A stretch of 64,000 bases of DNA, from positions 2,534,479 to 2,598,478 of the forward strand of contig JAJEKV010000090.1 in NCBI GenBank assembly GCA_021234155.1. The letters are read 5' to 3'. Position 1 is the stretch's first letter. Every line of letters starts with the position of its first letter. Positions 24,880 through 37,340 of this stretch are shown piece after piece. Under the pieces are notes generated by a model. That model was not told the DNA's origin. It made no database searches and saw nothing but the letters and a program-made list of their open reading frames with translations. The translations under genes and the position numbers were made by a program. Source of the DNA: Isoetes taiwanensis. Lineage: Eukaryota > Streptophyta > Lycopodiopsida > Isoetales > Isoetaceae.

Positions 24880-25625
24880 AAACCCCACCGGGCAAGGGTT
24901 TTCGAGGAAAACCGCGGCAAAGAATCACCGGCCGACAAACCGCAGGCTAATCATATAAAATGCGTAAACATCCCAATATATGTAGCCATGCACCACCCGT
25001 AGTGCCTAGTCGTACGACATGCCCAAAGGGGGCAAAGGTGACTCGAAAGTCCGGGTATACCTCCCGGATGTATGACCCCGTGGCACGCATCGACGGTGTG
25101 TTCATCAAGAATGCAAGGGCACGCCAAACCCGCATTCAAGGAGGGATCTGGCCCGAATGCCCGACCGACCGAACGCGGGCAACCTCGAAAGTGTGAGACT
25201 CATCCTCAATCCAAGCACCCGCTTTGACAAAGACCGGACAGAGCCTCGCCCCGGCGGGGTTCCCCAATCCACCGCCCGCCTCGATGCGGCGATGGTGGGC
25301 ACCAGGCGAATGGAGGCAATGAGCCCGCTTGGGGTACCGGGAACGCAGTAGAGCCTGTGGGCCCGGGCTAACACAGGGGTTGATGTGCTCCTTGTAATGG
25401 GCCATTTTGACTGCTCAGAGCAATGGGATCCCGAGCTTGCCAAGGAAACAAGCATCTAGGTACTCTTGTTTTATCAGCGCCACGACGCCATTGCGCAGTT
25501 ACCTTGCATCTGTGCTCTCGCGACGTTCCATCTGGCGAACCACTGATCTCTCTTACCCCTCCAACAGGCCCTAAGCCGCTGCGGACTCATGGCCGGCATC
25601 TTGTTGAGCTATTCTGGAAAATAAA
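24880..25625. other. GC-rich island of unknown origin inside the CACTA-like element
   Basis: About 750 bases that are clearly GC-richer than the surroundings, with several overlapping open frames on both strands. The most protein-like is minus 25135-24947 (FLMNTPSMRATGSYIREVYP, FAPFGHVVRLGTTGG). The other frames are Arg/Pro/Ala-rich as expected from composition. I cannot assign a family. It may be another captured gene piece or an inserted repeat. A GGAA run (24779-24794) lies just upstream. Confidence 0.4.
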
Positions 25626-25723
25626 ATTTTCAATAAAATGTCAACATATTCCTTAAATAAAATTTCAGCTATGGCTCTAGTAAACCACCGGCTAAGATTG
25701 ATCTCAACCGTTGGATCACTATA

Positions 25724-26520
25724 AACTTGAGGGGCGGTGTGTTAAGGTAATTTCGATGGAAAGACGAGAGGGACGTACAAATCCAATACGGTCATAATCA
25801 GCATCATGAAGTGCTTGTGCACCATGTTTGCATCTATTTCTGCAAATGCTAAATCCAACAATAGATCACTTGTCCAAGAGAAGGAGTTTCACACGCATTT
25901 CACAATGTTGAAACAACCTTAAAGATGGAGAATATGAAATGGTATAGTTATGGATGAGATATTTTTCATCTTCACGATCATTACACTGCAAAATGTCGTC
26001 GTGTGATAATTCTTGCAAAGTTCAAATGGCCGTTCATCAAACAGAAAATACATCAGCAACACATAAAAGTTGAGTTAATGGCCAAATTCCACATGTGGCA
26101 ATGGTACCTCTCTCTTAACTCAACTTCTGGGTCCCTTTTTTTAGAGCTACAACTCTGTGATTCCATTGCGGCAGTTACATTATGAAGCCAATTCAAAATA
26201 GTTTAAGATCATATTATTGCGCAAATCTATGGCAAAATTTGTCTAGCACTTCATTCATCAACCCTGCCAATTAATCGAATGTTTGGGAGTTAAAGTGGTA
26301 GCGTTTTTTGTTTTAGGAGGAGTATTTTGGTAATTGCTAACTGTTGCATGGAATTACACGGCAAGTGGTAGTTACGACGTGCCACTATAAAAATGGTTCA
26401 CTCTCATCTAATTCAGTCGAATCTGGCTCTAGTGAGCTCATCTTGCTATGAATAATAATAATCTTCTTTATATGATAGAATTTTGGCTTTCCTTTCTATT
26501 GAGAAATAAAAGTATTAAAC
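25724..26520. other. Possible solo LTR or LTR-end remnant
   Basis: A purine-rich TTGAGGGGCGGTG precedes TGTTAAGGTAATT at about 25738, the arrangement seen at copia-type 3' LTR starts. The stretch ends with ATAATAATAATCTTC...TTGAGAAATAAAAG...ATTAAACA at about 26520. There is no second LTR, no internal domain and no verified duplication, so this is only a suspicion. Confidence 0.2.
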
Positions 26521-26633
26521 ATATCTTTTAAAAAAATTCTATCTCTAAACTTCTTCAAGCAAGCTGCCAAAGATAATGCTATACCTTTTCGATGCACTAG
26601 GAGTCATGTAGCTAGAAAATGTTGTAATATAAA

Positions 26634-26654
26634 GGGGGGGGGGGGGGGGGGGGG
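26634..26654 (+). repeat. Homopolymer of 21 G
   Basis: Uninterrupted G run in otherwise AT-rich sequence of the CACTA-like element. It may be a real slippage-prone tract; the length may also be imprecise in the assembly. Confidence 0.9.
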
Positions 26655-27599
26655 CAAATGCATGTAGAAAATACTAGTCAACTTGCAATCCTCAAGCATA
26701 GATAGATAGTAGTTTTAACGTCACGCCACTAGGCATGAGCATCATCAAGATCAGATGTAAATACTTCATCTGTGTGTGTATCCCTGCCAAATATATTGTT
26801 CATCAGGTATGCCAAGTCCCTGGCTTTGCCTCTTTCATTCCCTAAAATAGACTGTCTTGCATGTTCAGTGTTAATGCCATGGAAGGGCACATTTGACTCA
26901 AGTGTCCCACATCTGTCTCTTGCTTTTGGCTTGGAGTTTCTAATAAGTTTGTCATTCTTCTAAAAAAAAAAAGAAATTGACTCAAGTGTCTTGAACAAAA
27001 TATTTCCACACTCAAAGTGGGACATTCATCCTTCAATATAATCATGAAACCTACCTTCAAAAGATGCTCGAACAAGGAATTCATTACTTCGATCATATTC
27101 CTCTGCTTTAAGGCAATACATCCTAAATGCTTCAAGTGCCAAATTAATAGAAATCTTCAGTAAATTCTAGTCCCTCTGCCATAATTACTATTTATCCAAG
27201 CTCATTCTTGTGTATATGAAATGTTGCTATGATGTCTAAACTGGATACAATTCTCTTGGGTTACAATGTTTGTTAGAACTGATGATCCAAATTAAAAAAT
27301 CGTAAGCAATCGCCTGCTCATGGATGATCAGTCTAAGCTGAAAGCTTTGAAGACTGTTACAACTTCTACGTCTTCTACATTTAAATCAGATATATGGTGT
27401 CTTTTGAGCTTTAATTACATTTTGCAAAAAAAAAAAAGGTTCTATGGTCATAAAAGCGGGGATTCTAGCCAGCGTTGGAGCTCCACAACATTTGGATGAT
27501 CCCCATTAATAACTCAACATGAATTGGGAATCAAGAGAATGTTCTTAGCTCCCCCACACGACACCATCAAACAAGGGTTTGCCCTTTCAAGCAACCCAA

Positions 27600-28097
27600 A
27601 AATAATTATACCTATAGTGGTCTGGTAACGATTAGTTATATTAGCTATTTCCAAACTTATGAGTAACCACTAAATTGACCATAATCCAATTTTTAATAAA
27701 TCAATGTTGTAATAGAAAAACCAACATGAATAATCACTATGAAAATTAAAATAGTATTAAAAACTCCCACAATTGAAACCAATGTGAATAACCATCATCA
27801 CATTGAAAACAATATTGAAAAACTCTTACGGCAAGCCACTACCAATTCAATAAACCATGGTATATTAAAAAACCATAATGAATTACCACTATTGCATTAA
27901 AAACCATATCAAAAACCATTATCAACTCAAATAAACCATGCTTCAACAAAAAACCAATATAATTAACTATGTACTAATTATAAAAACCACAATAATATGT
28001 GGTTTTTATTAAGGATAAAAAAATCTGCATAGAAAACCACACCAATAGTGGTTTTTTAGTGGTAAATTATAGTAGTTAATTTTTTGGGTGCCTTGTG
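27600..28097. repeat. Right subterminal repeat region of the CACTA-like element
   Basis: Many AAACCAC, AACCATxxTGAAT and AAAACC motifs, the inverted counterparts of those at 19883-20560, ending at the TIR whose last bases GCCTTGTG precede the ATG duplication. Confidence 0.6.
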
Positions 28098-28100
28098 ATG

Positions 28101-29970
28101 TAGCCAAGGTTCTCCATCTTAAAATTGGATTTTATTGGATGGTTACATTGCCCACGTGGTTTCTTAATATAGAATTCAATGTCCTTTTCTCTCACATGGG
28201 CACATAATACACCCATTTCATTGTATGACAGAAAGCTATTAACTGATCCAATTTGAGCAACCTTCTTTCATAAACTGAAGCTTTTTTCATCATCTCTTTC
28301 AAAACAACTTTGCCCAGTAAGTAATTCATCAACATATAGATTCTCAATTTGGTTTTGCATCTGTTTTCTTGCAATATTATACTCCGGTATAAATATGTTT
28401 CCATCTTGAGAAATAGAGATCAAGTAATGAAGTTTATGCAACAATGGTTCAATTGCAAACAATGTAAACATTGTTTCTCCATCGGTCAAGCAGACGTGAA
28501 GCTCATTAGCACTTGCTACAGTAGCTGCATCGTCACTAAATGTGAATTCACTAATGACAGCAATTAAGGAGGCATACTCCTCGCACAATCTTTTCACATG
28601 AGCGTACAAGGATATCCACCTTGTGGCTACATCCTTTAACAGTTTGTTACCATTTGTTAGCCCTTTCGCAAAAGACTTGAATGCTGCACATCTTTGTGGA
28701 CTCTTGCAAAAAAACTTATATGCTTTTTTTATCAGCACTTCCACTTTGTTTACATTAGGAAAATCTGAAATTATCTTGTACGCCAAGTTGGTACGGTGGC
28801 TCATACAATGTGTGACCTGCAAGTAGGGAGCCAAGTTGGTTTGGATCCTAACTCCTAATCTAGTTCTATTGCCCTGCATCACAGAGGCACCATCTGCTCC
28901 AAAACAGACCAACTTATTGGCGCAATCCCTTGGACTCATACCAGCAACGGTTGAAAGATGTTTAACAATGACATTGAAAAGTGTTTCTGCATCAGAACTT
29001 GTGCTCAATTTGAAAATGCCAATAAAATGTGATTTCCTTTCATAGTCAACCATGTTATAAAGGTGCACGGCAACCCAACTTGTGTTATCTACAGCTGTAA
29101 CCTCATCCATATATAATGACAAGAATATAGAATTTTGAATCATGGTACGAAGCTCACCAATTAAGGTCTCGTTCATGAAGCTTGCAAACTCCCATCCTGT
29201 TGGAATGGACCAATGGTACACGGGACATGACGATAACTTAGCACATAAGAGAAGCTCTCTTATTTTTGGAAATTGTTTTATGGGTCTTCCACTTTTGAGC
29301 AAGAAAAAAACAACCTTCATTTGTATACTCTTGGTTTTGTAATCTTTCTGGTCTTGCTCAGAAAATAGCAAATGTAGACGTATTGATTTCTGCTCCATCT
29401 GTTTCATGCGCATTCCATACAACTCATACTTCTTCAAGTTCTTTTGGTGCTTGTTTTCAGGTGCAAACTCAATAACTTCATATTTCACACATTCTCATCT
29501 ACCTTCATAGTCGTCTTCTTCCCATGATGCTTGCAAATATTGTCATATTTGGATTGCAATTCGTGTTGCTTCCCATAGCACCATGTGCAAACTTTACACC
29601 TCACATACTCAACGCCACCAATGTCAACTCATTCAATATCAGGGAATTCAGCCAGCCATTCCTTCTTAAATGCCCGTCCAATCACATAGTCATTTTTTCT
29701 CTTTTTCCTCTCCTTTGGGTGGCCAACTTTCCCCTTTTTGTCTGCACACTCCTCCACATTTTGACTACATACAGATGGAGAAGATTAACGTTTGTATCAT
29801 TGGAGGATAAAGTAGGATTAGTTTCTTATATATTTGTGGATGTGGATTCAATAATAACTTGGCTGGTAGAAGTGGTCGCCGCATCATTGTCCTTATTCTT
29901 GTTGGATAAGAATTTCATAAGACCAACTTGCCACTTCATTTTATCATTGATCAACATGCATACAAACAAA
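28101..29970 (-). pseudogene. hAT transposase (TTF zinc finger, DUF4371-like), N-terminal and catalytic part
   Basis: Starting from an ATG at about 29970 the minus strand gives KWQVGLMKFLSNKNK and then, after stops, GRAFKKEWLAEFPDI and YVRCKVCTWCYGKQHELQSK followed by YDNICKHHGKK, a TTF/BED-like zinc finger (CX2C...HX-H type). From 29488 a long open frame gives SIFLSLYMDEVTAVDNTSWV, LVCFGADGASVMQGNRTRLG, THCMSHRTNLAY and LKDVATRWISLYAHVKRL. These are the catalytic-core landmarks of ZNF862/TTF-type hAT transposases (Asp in MDE, GADGA, CMSHR). A TGA after KSFSL (28268) is followed by an in-frame continuation to 28101, where the CACTA-like element interrupts. The start of the 406-codon frame is not an ATG, so the true N-terminus is upstream. 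Confidence 0.85.
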
Positions 29971-29989
29971 ATGAAGTATAAACAATGAT

Positions 29990-32479
29990 TTGTCAAACAA
30001 AAAATGGGTCCATTTTTTTTTCTTTTTTGGTGAAAACTGATCCTACTTGGCGAACTCCTAGTGAGATCTTGGCCAAAAAACGTGGGCCTAATGGCGATTC
30101 CTTGCCATTTTCTTGGATGATAGTGTCCAAGGTTAAGCTAAACTGGCGCCAAAATGAAGCTCCTAGTCGGTGGAGTTTAGCTAAACTTGGACCTCCAATG
30201 GGGTTGGCGCAAAATGACCTTGGCGAAAATTATTATTTTTTTCCCAAAAAAACTTTAACTCCTTTTTTTTTTCTTGGATGCAATAATTTCGCCAATTTGC
30301 TAAGATTAGCCACTACTTTTTTCCCTGCTCAACTAGCACAATGCTATTCTATGCATTGTAGATGATCTTTAGGATCGAAGGTTTAACACATGGTAAAAAT
30401 AACGATAGAAATCATGAGGACAAACTACATGCAACTTGCACCCACCAAAATACTTTTTTTTTGTGGTCCAAACTCTTTGTTATCTAGAACATTGGAGCAT
30501 TTGATCTTTGGTTTTGCATAGACAAAGATTCTTCTTGTTTGAGTGATCTTTGTGACCAAGCACAAAGGTAATTTGAATATGTAGCATAATAACAGGGGGT
30601 TTTTTTTGTGTTTTTGTACGCTTTTCACAAAGGTTTTCCTAAGATTTCATGGCGTATTCGAATGGATGTACTAATGCGTATATCTAGAGTGCACCATTTC
30701 TTAGTCGTTGATTTAGCTTTTTTTTTTCAATGGTCCAACATCCAAGGGCTCACAACAAAAGCCCTCTTTTTATTTTAGGGGCTGAACATGCAAGCATTTG
30801 GTTTGCATGTGCAGAAGAGCAGAAAGCTTTAGTGCTTTAGTGTAGAGGATGATGTGGCCGGATGCTTGCTTCAGCAGTTTGTGGTACATATTCAAAGTTT
30901 CTATGGCATGGTCTGGTGGGTTTCAAGGCAACAGTGTATTGATATTCTTATTTACATGTGAGCAAATTTTAAGTGGTGAAATTGGCCCGAGCTTGGCAAC
31001 GAGTCCAGCCAGAATATTGAAAGCAAAAGTCGCGCAAAACATGCGGAGGGTTTATACCCCCGCTATGAAGTCAATAATGAGCCAACGAGATCCCTAACTT
31101 GTTCACCGCGCAAAAGTCCGTACATTTAATCCGTTCACTGCGGACCCCCACCTGTTGAATGCCTGGGTTTCTTAGCCTGGTGGACAAGAAATGATAATGG
31201 ACACTACTTCCCAACCTGGCTTGCACGCCAAACCATTCACAGAGGTTCCTGTAAGTATATGTAAACAGATTCATTCATATTCAAATGCCCTGATTTCTTG
31301 CTTGGAATTTAGCGGTTTTGTTGTTTGATTCGAGCCGATTAAGCGGATAGTCGCGAATGCAAGGGGAAGTTTTAGCCATTTTATTGAAGCAAAAATAGTG
31401 TTCTTGGGACATCAAGCAGGCAAAATTGCGGCCGACCGGGGGGAGAATGTATGTTGGAACAGGACCATTATGTATGGTTTTATAAGTGATGGAAATGGAG
31501 GAGGAATAGGAGAGAATGGAGCAGGCCATGGAGGTAGAATGTTTAATCCGAGCTTCGGTCTTGGAATGGGCCCCGGAATATATTACGAAAATGCAAAGCC
31601 AAATAAGTTAGTGTCTCAAGAAGGGCTTGAAGCGGTGTATAGAAACGGGGCTCGGAACAAGAGGGTTTAGGGGATTCTCACTGGAATTTCTTATGTAGAC
31701 GTAACAGGGAACACAAAGAGAAAATGGGAGTAATGCAGACCCTAGCATCGATCGCGACTAAAAATGCTATTCCATGAATGTCACAATCGGCCTCCCCGAA
31801 TCATATCTTTGAAAGAGAACCTGATGTAGGTGGTATGTCAATATCATCCCTCCAAAGATAAATGTCTTGCAGTAAAACGAGCTTCGAATGAAGCACACAT
31901 GCACGATGCTACTCAACATTGGGGTTCCAATTGTAAAGAATGTGGTAACCATGCCAAGAAAAGATTGCATGTTTGCAAGATGCGAGAACTTTGCCGTAAA
32001 AGTAGAGGGTTTGACCGCCCTACTCATGTGAAGAGCACTTGGGTTCCCGCTTTTTAAAAGAAGAGAGAGGCAAATATTAGAAGCCGGCACAGAAGCTTCC
32101 GGTTATTTATTGCCAAAATCAAAAAGAGCTAGAAGCTTTCAATTTGTTTTCGCTCATGCCGCTGAATCACTAGGGGCCATACCGCTTCACCGGCGTTCAT
32201 ATGGATCGAGATGCTTTCGACCTTCTAGATCAGGTCATTTCTCTTGTAGATCTCTTTGTATTCTATTTTGCACTTGTTCTCATGCATTTATTAAGTTGTT
32301 CTTGTGTGTTACCTTAAACCCTATCCCTTTGGTGCTTCTTTGATAACGTTTATCCATTCTAACTCTTTTATTTAGTGTTTCAATATATCGAGTCCAGTCA
32401 ACTAAATTTTGGTTGCTTATTTCAAACATCAAATCAGAATCTTCTTTTCCTCTTGGAAGTCGGGCACATGCCATATTCA
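29990..32479. other. No supported gene; 5' region of hAT element and unique-looking DNA
   Basis: 29990-30320 contains CGCCAA/TTGGCG-rich sequence with poly-T runs, probably the 5' non-coding end of the hAT element. Beyond 30400 only short frames exist. The frame at 31398-31670 is Gly-rich (GNGGGIGENGAGHGGRMFNP) without a signal peptide or known domain, and I would not call it a gene. Confidence 0.45.
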
Positions 32480-33706
32480 AGTGTATCAAAGTATTTGGAG
32501 TTCTTGATGGTTGGGATGAATATCGTACCGACCTCTTGTATGCCATATTCAAGTGTATCAAAGTGATTTGAGTTCTTGATGGTTCATATGAATATGCGTT
32601 TTGTAATTATCCATGTTTGGCCTTTATCCATGTGATTACCCTGCGTATTTCTTTAAATGAATACGACCCTTATTATCCCATTGTTTAGAGTGGAATAAAT
32701 GGTGTGTTGCATTTCATCCTTCATGAACTTCATTCTTGTATTGCAATATTCTAATTACTGATAATGAATGAATAATGAATAAACTAAATTGTTTTAAATA
32801 AATATATCAGTATAATACTTATGCTTGCTTTGTTAGGGCCCGAAGGGCCCAAATTTTTTTTTTATTATAATAACCAACACATAACTACCATTTACATTAA
32901 TTAACATAACCATTACATCAAACACTTTTAAATTAAAACCCCCTTGAAACCCCCTTTGGTTTGGGTGCATATTCACACGGGGGGTGACGTCGGGCAGCGA
33001 GAGCCCCTATAATTATGTTTTGCACGTACAAAATCAACACCATATAGTATATTACCTCAAATCTTATAGTATTTTGCAAATCTTATTATACAGTATAATA
33101 AATTCCATACATCCATACCCCACAAACGAGGAACTTTGTGTACGGTGTAGATTAAGGAATAAGGGGTGAATATGCCTATCCAACGACTCGCCGCCCGAGT
33201 CACTCCCCAGATGATGAATATGCACCCAAACCAAAGGGGGTTTCAAGGGGGTTTTAATTTAAAAGTGTTTGATGTAATGGTTATGTTAATTAATGTAAAT
33301 GGTAGTTATGTGTTGGTTATTATAATAAACAAAAAATTTGGGCCCTTCGGGCCCTAACAAAGCAAGCATAAGTATTATACTGATATATTTATTTAAAACA
33401 ATTTAGTTTATTCATTATTCATTCATTATCAGTAATTAGAATATTGCAATACAAGAATGAAGTTCATGAAGGATGAAATGCAACACACCATTTATTCCAC
33501 TCTAAACAATGGGATAATAAGGGTCGTATTCATTTAAAGAAATACGCAGGGTAATCACATGGATAAAGGCCAAACATGGATAATTACAAAACGCATATTC
33601 ATATGAACCATCAAGAACTCCAGTCACTCGGATACACTTGAATATGGCATACAGTAGGCTGGTACGCATATTCATCTGAACCATCAAGAACTCCAGTCAC
33701 TCAGAT
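32480..33706. repeat. Large near-perfect inverted repeat (hairpin), arms about 437 bp
   Basis: 32539-32975 is the reverse complement of 33215-33651 with only a few differences (for example one base in the T-run beside GGGCCCGAAGGGCCC at about 32837-32851). The loop is 32976-33214. Homology continues imperfectly both inwards (GGGGTGAC..CGGGCxGCGAG) and outwards by one more copy of a roughly 65-base unit (ATTCAAGTGTATC...GAGTTCTTGATGGTT) at about 32480-32538 and 33652-33706. No transposase or ORF is credible. Transcription would give a very long double-stranded RNA. Confidence 0.9.
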
Positions 33707-33710
33707 ACAA

Positions 33711-35129
33711 GCCTTGATCAACATGATTCGTTGAAAGCTTCTTTGGGAGAGTGGTATCAGCTCCATTACTACCATCTTGTCAATCTTATTGTCACCTCCA
33801 AGACATTTTTGCCACAGAATGTCAACCTGGAGCCATTGTACTTGTGCATGTCCAGATCAGTGACTTTCTTCCAAAGTCTCATTTCTTGGCTCATCAATAA
33901 AATGCTTTGACAAAGTCTACAATAGAGAGGAATATATTTTAGAAGCAAAGTATGAAAAGCAAGGTTTAATGGTATCAAAAACAATACAAATTCTCTTAAA
34001 AAATAGTATAGATTGCCCTATATTGAAAAGAAAATCTATGCACTGAATAAGTTCTATCATATGTTGAAATTTCACAAGTTGGCCTAGGACATAAAAATAT
34101 TTAGGAAAAAGACACTAGTTTCGATCAACAAAAGTGTCGGTAAAATGAAGCTGTAATCCATACCGGTTGCTTTCCGTGGACGATAAAAACCATTCAATTC
34201 AATTATTATAAACGTAGGCATTTATACCATGTTCTGACAAGAATTCTCATGCAACAATGGTTCACCTCCTAAATTTTTATTTGTTACCTTGGGAGTCAAG
34301 ATAAATATAATTGGAATACCATTTACTGCAAAAAAGCAGAGAATACAATACAGAAAACACATGATTAATAACTAATGTGAATCCTCTGGTGCTTTTTCTG
34401 ATCAGTTTCAAATATGCTCCGAATTTTTCTTATGTACAAACTCACGCATATCTATCTAACATAAGTGCCCATTTGAATACTCCATAATTTTTGTATTTGA
34501 TAATTTCTTTCCGGCAGTTTGTTGATGATTTAATATGAACTAGTTCCAAGCACATCCTTACGTCACACATTCAGAGAAAGCCATGGTCTCTAAAAAACTG
34601 TCACATGATGTATGCCTTCAAGTTCTGCAAAACGAGCTCATGCCCTTTAGAACAATAGTCCAAGCAATGTAAACACAAGGAAAATATCTGGTCTTCGAGC
34701 CATCGACTTCAGAGAGCTTCTTGATCTCTTTTCAAATACCAAAAGCTCGCGTATGTTGCATTCTCTGCAATCCATTTGCTCGATGCCTAGTTTCTAGAGC
34801 AATTTTAACCATAATAATTTGAAAGATGTGATACATAAAACAATATCTATTGCATACAAAGCATGACACATTTCGCATCTATATGTGTACGACGTGAAAG
34901 TGTAAAGTGTTATCACATCGTGGTGCCAGCACAGCCACTGGATAAGGATAAGTGAGAACTACAGCCTTCTCCACAGTCTCTGGTGCCTTGCAAGTACGAT
35001 AACTCTTTCAACAACTAATCAATGCTGCTCACCAGGGTACTTCAAGAATCTCATAATCCTCACTGACACCATTCATTCAAAGTCAAAGATTCAGAATTGC
35101 TCTCCCATGAACTCCAACTTGATAAAATT
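33711..35129. other. No supported gene
   Basis: AT-rich DNA with only short frames. A low-credibility minus frame (33984-33769) has no domain. Confidence 0.5.
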
Positions 35130-35419
<290 letters not shown>

Positions 35420-36149
35420 TAGCTCGATTCATTCTTATGCAATAGTGCTTACTATAGATTGTTCCTTTTAGAGGGCTTAATCATCCGAAAGAATTGGTTC
35501 TACGTGATTGATGTGCAGAAAACAGAGATAAATATGCTCATCTACTTCCTTAGACCATGGTGTCCCATGAGCCTTCATATGTTCAGGCATTTCAGAATAA
35601 TTAGATGGCCCTCTATAGCTGTCCATGTGTGTCTCATGGACTGAGTTATTTGAGCACGTGCCTGAGCGAGATGTGGTTTTCATTTACTGCTAGGATTGTG
35701 ACATCTAATCCAATTGTAACGATGGGGCATTGATTCAAAAAGTTGGAAGATCCTCCTAAGTTGAAATTGATGCAAGCTGAATAAGGTTGCTGCACATTGC
35801 GCTGAATAACATATGCTGTTACTACTACATTCTTTATTGTTATCTGTTTAAACAATTTCAGGCACAAGCCACCTTCAATGGCATTTGTTCAAAAAGTTGA
35901 AGAGCCTCCTAGGTCTAGCACAATCTATAATCTGGAGTTCTAGGAGCTGTTTTCAGCGGTGAAGCAGGCTTGAAGATCTCAAGCGCATGTTTAAGCTTAT
36001 AACGAAGGAATCTGTGCACTATATAACATATTGTGATCGCTTCTTACAGAAGTACTAGTTAACGTATCAACAAAGGAATAATTGCAATTGTCTAGAGCTC
36101 TACACTTGAATTTATATTAAGTCCAGAGTAAAACAATATAATTATGGAA

Positions 36150-36205
36150 AGACTTACCTCCTACCGATAGGGCTTTGTACACTTCCTTAATTGAAGGACG
36201 ATCCT
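36150..36205 (-). pseudogene. Receptor-like kinase C-terminal scrap
   Basis: The minus strand reads QDRPSIKEVYKALSVGG followed by GTAAGTC. QxRPSIKEVxKAL is the standard subdomain XI ending of plant receptor-like kinases. Only these codons are recognisable. Confidence 0.35.
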
Positions 36206-36374
36206 GGATATGTCAATTGGAACTCGCACGCTTTGAGGAACCGCTCTTAAAAAATGAGACCCTGCATGTGAGCGTAAGCCTACACAAAAATTTCCAAATA
36301 TACTGGCTTTCGGAATAGATTAGACATAATTGCTATCATGTAAGAGAGTCTGCAATTTAAACTGATAAGAATCA

Positions 36375-36612
36375 CCATTGAAGAATAACCTCTGCAGAAC
36401 AAACAAATTGAATACAGATTGACTCCTTTGAAACAGACTGAATACAGATTGATGGCAGCGTCTCTAGAATGGAAGAAACGAAGGCTCTGCCATTGAAGAA
36501 TAACCTCTGCAGAACAAACAAACAAACAAACAGATTGAATACAGATTGTCTCCTTTGAAACAGACTGATGCAGATTCATGGCAGCGTTTCTAGAAATGAA
36601 GAAACGAAGGCA
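36375..36612. repeat. Tandem duplication, unit about 115-123 bp
   Basis: CCATTGAAGAATAACCTCTG starts copies at 36375 and 36490. Both continue through CAGAACAAAC, ACAGATTG, CTCCTTTGAAACAGACTGA and GATGGCAGCG/CATGGCAGCG to GAAGAAACGAAGGC. Copy 2 has extra AAAC units. It lies immediately upstream of the promoter of the glycine-rich protein gene. Confidence 0.85.
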
Positions 36613-36680
36613 TGAACGGCCATTTTTAAGCCAGAATCCGAATGCGCATGTCTTGGAAATGAGAATGTGAACCCTAATGA

Positions 36681-36687
36681 TATATAT
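36681..36687 (+). promoter_or_regulatory. TATA box of the glycine-rich protein gene (putative)
   Basis: TATATAT lies 186 bases upstream of the chosen ATG at 36873. Several short upstream ATGs (36714, 36729) lie between, in frame with the main ORF without a stop. A longer N-terminus is formally possible, but the signal peptide argues for 36873. Confidence 0.4.
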
Positions 36688-36872
36688 GTTTATGCACATG
36701 TCACACATGTAACATGTTTAGTCATAAGATGGTATACATGCAATTGACATCCAACGTTTTTCTTTGTAACATGATCTACATGCAAGGGGCAAGTTTCATA
36801 AGCAAGACACGTGGCAGACCAATACTACTACAAAAAGAGGGGCTCCACCATGCAATCCATCATCCGGCAACC

Positions 36873-37340
36873 ATGAAGGTCTCTACAGTAGCCTTGATTT
36901 TGATGGTAGCATTGATGGTAGTGGTGGAGACAACTGCGCGATTTGCTCCAATGCAGCCTCAAGTTTTTGAAGAAGATGGGTTTAGAGGTGGTGGTGGATA
37001 TGGTCCGTATAGAGGTCGTGGTGGATATGGCCCATATAGAGGGCGTGGTGAATATGGTAGAGGAGGCTATGTATATGGTGGAGGCCGTGGCGACAAATAT
37101 CACGGATATGAGACTGAGGCTGTTGCGATGCTTGAAGCTGATCAATATGGTGGACAAGGGCAAGGTGGCTATGCTGGATATGGTGGTCGAGGAGGATATG
37201 GAGGCTATGGTGGTCCAAGTGGATATGGTGGTCGAGGTGGCTATGGTGGTTATGGTGGTCCAGGTGGATATGGTGGTCGAGGTAGCTATGGTGGTGGATT
37301 TGGTCAAGGTGGCTATGGTGGATGGGGACGTGGCTGGTAG
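36873..37340 (+). CDS. Secreted glycine/tyrosine-rich protein (155 aa)
   Basis: The chosen ATG gives MKVSTVALILMVALMVVVETT, a typical signal peptide with likely cleavage after about residue 21-24. After FAPMQPQVFEEDGFRGGG the mature part consists of GGYGPYRGRGGYGPYRGRG repeats, a short acidic spacer (YETEAVAMLEADQ) and then GGYGGYGGPGGYGGRG-type repeats to a terminal GWGRGW. No Cys is present in the mature chain, and Tyr alternates with Gly as in cell-wall glycine-rich proteins, where Tyr can be cross-linked. No intron or lesion is seen. AATAATAATG about 20 bases after the stop may serve as a polyadenylation signal. Earlier in-frame ATGs would bury the signal peptide, so I reject them. It is the only intact-looking non-transposon gene here; the exact role is unknown. 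Confidence 0.75.
   Translation: MKVSTVALILMVALMVVVETTARFAPMQPQVFEEDGFRGGGGYGPYRGRGGYGPYRGRGEYGRGGYVYGGGRGDKYHGYETEAVAMLEADQYGGQGQGGYAGYGGRGGYGGYGGPSGYGGRGGYGGYGGPGGYGGRGSYGGGFGQGGYGGWGRGW

Noticed and set aside
25105-25455. Long Arg/Ser-rich frames on both strands in the GC-rich island
   Set aside because: High GC makes stop codons rare; no motif supports a specific product, so I report only the island.
31398-31670. Gly-rich 90-aa frame, possible second glycine-rich protein
   Set aside because: No signal peptide, no repeat regularity, no promoter or relation to the gene at 36873.
35646-35960. Two imperfect TTCAAAAAGTTG..AGA.CCTCCTA words and ERDVVFI-like PPR text
   Set aside because: Too short and too broken to call a gene or a repeat family.
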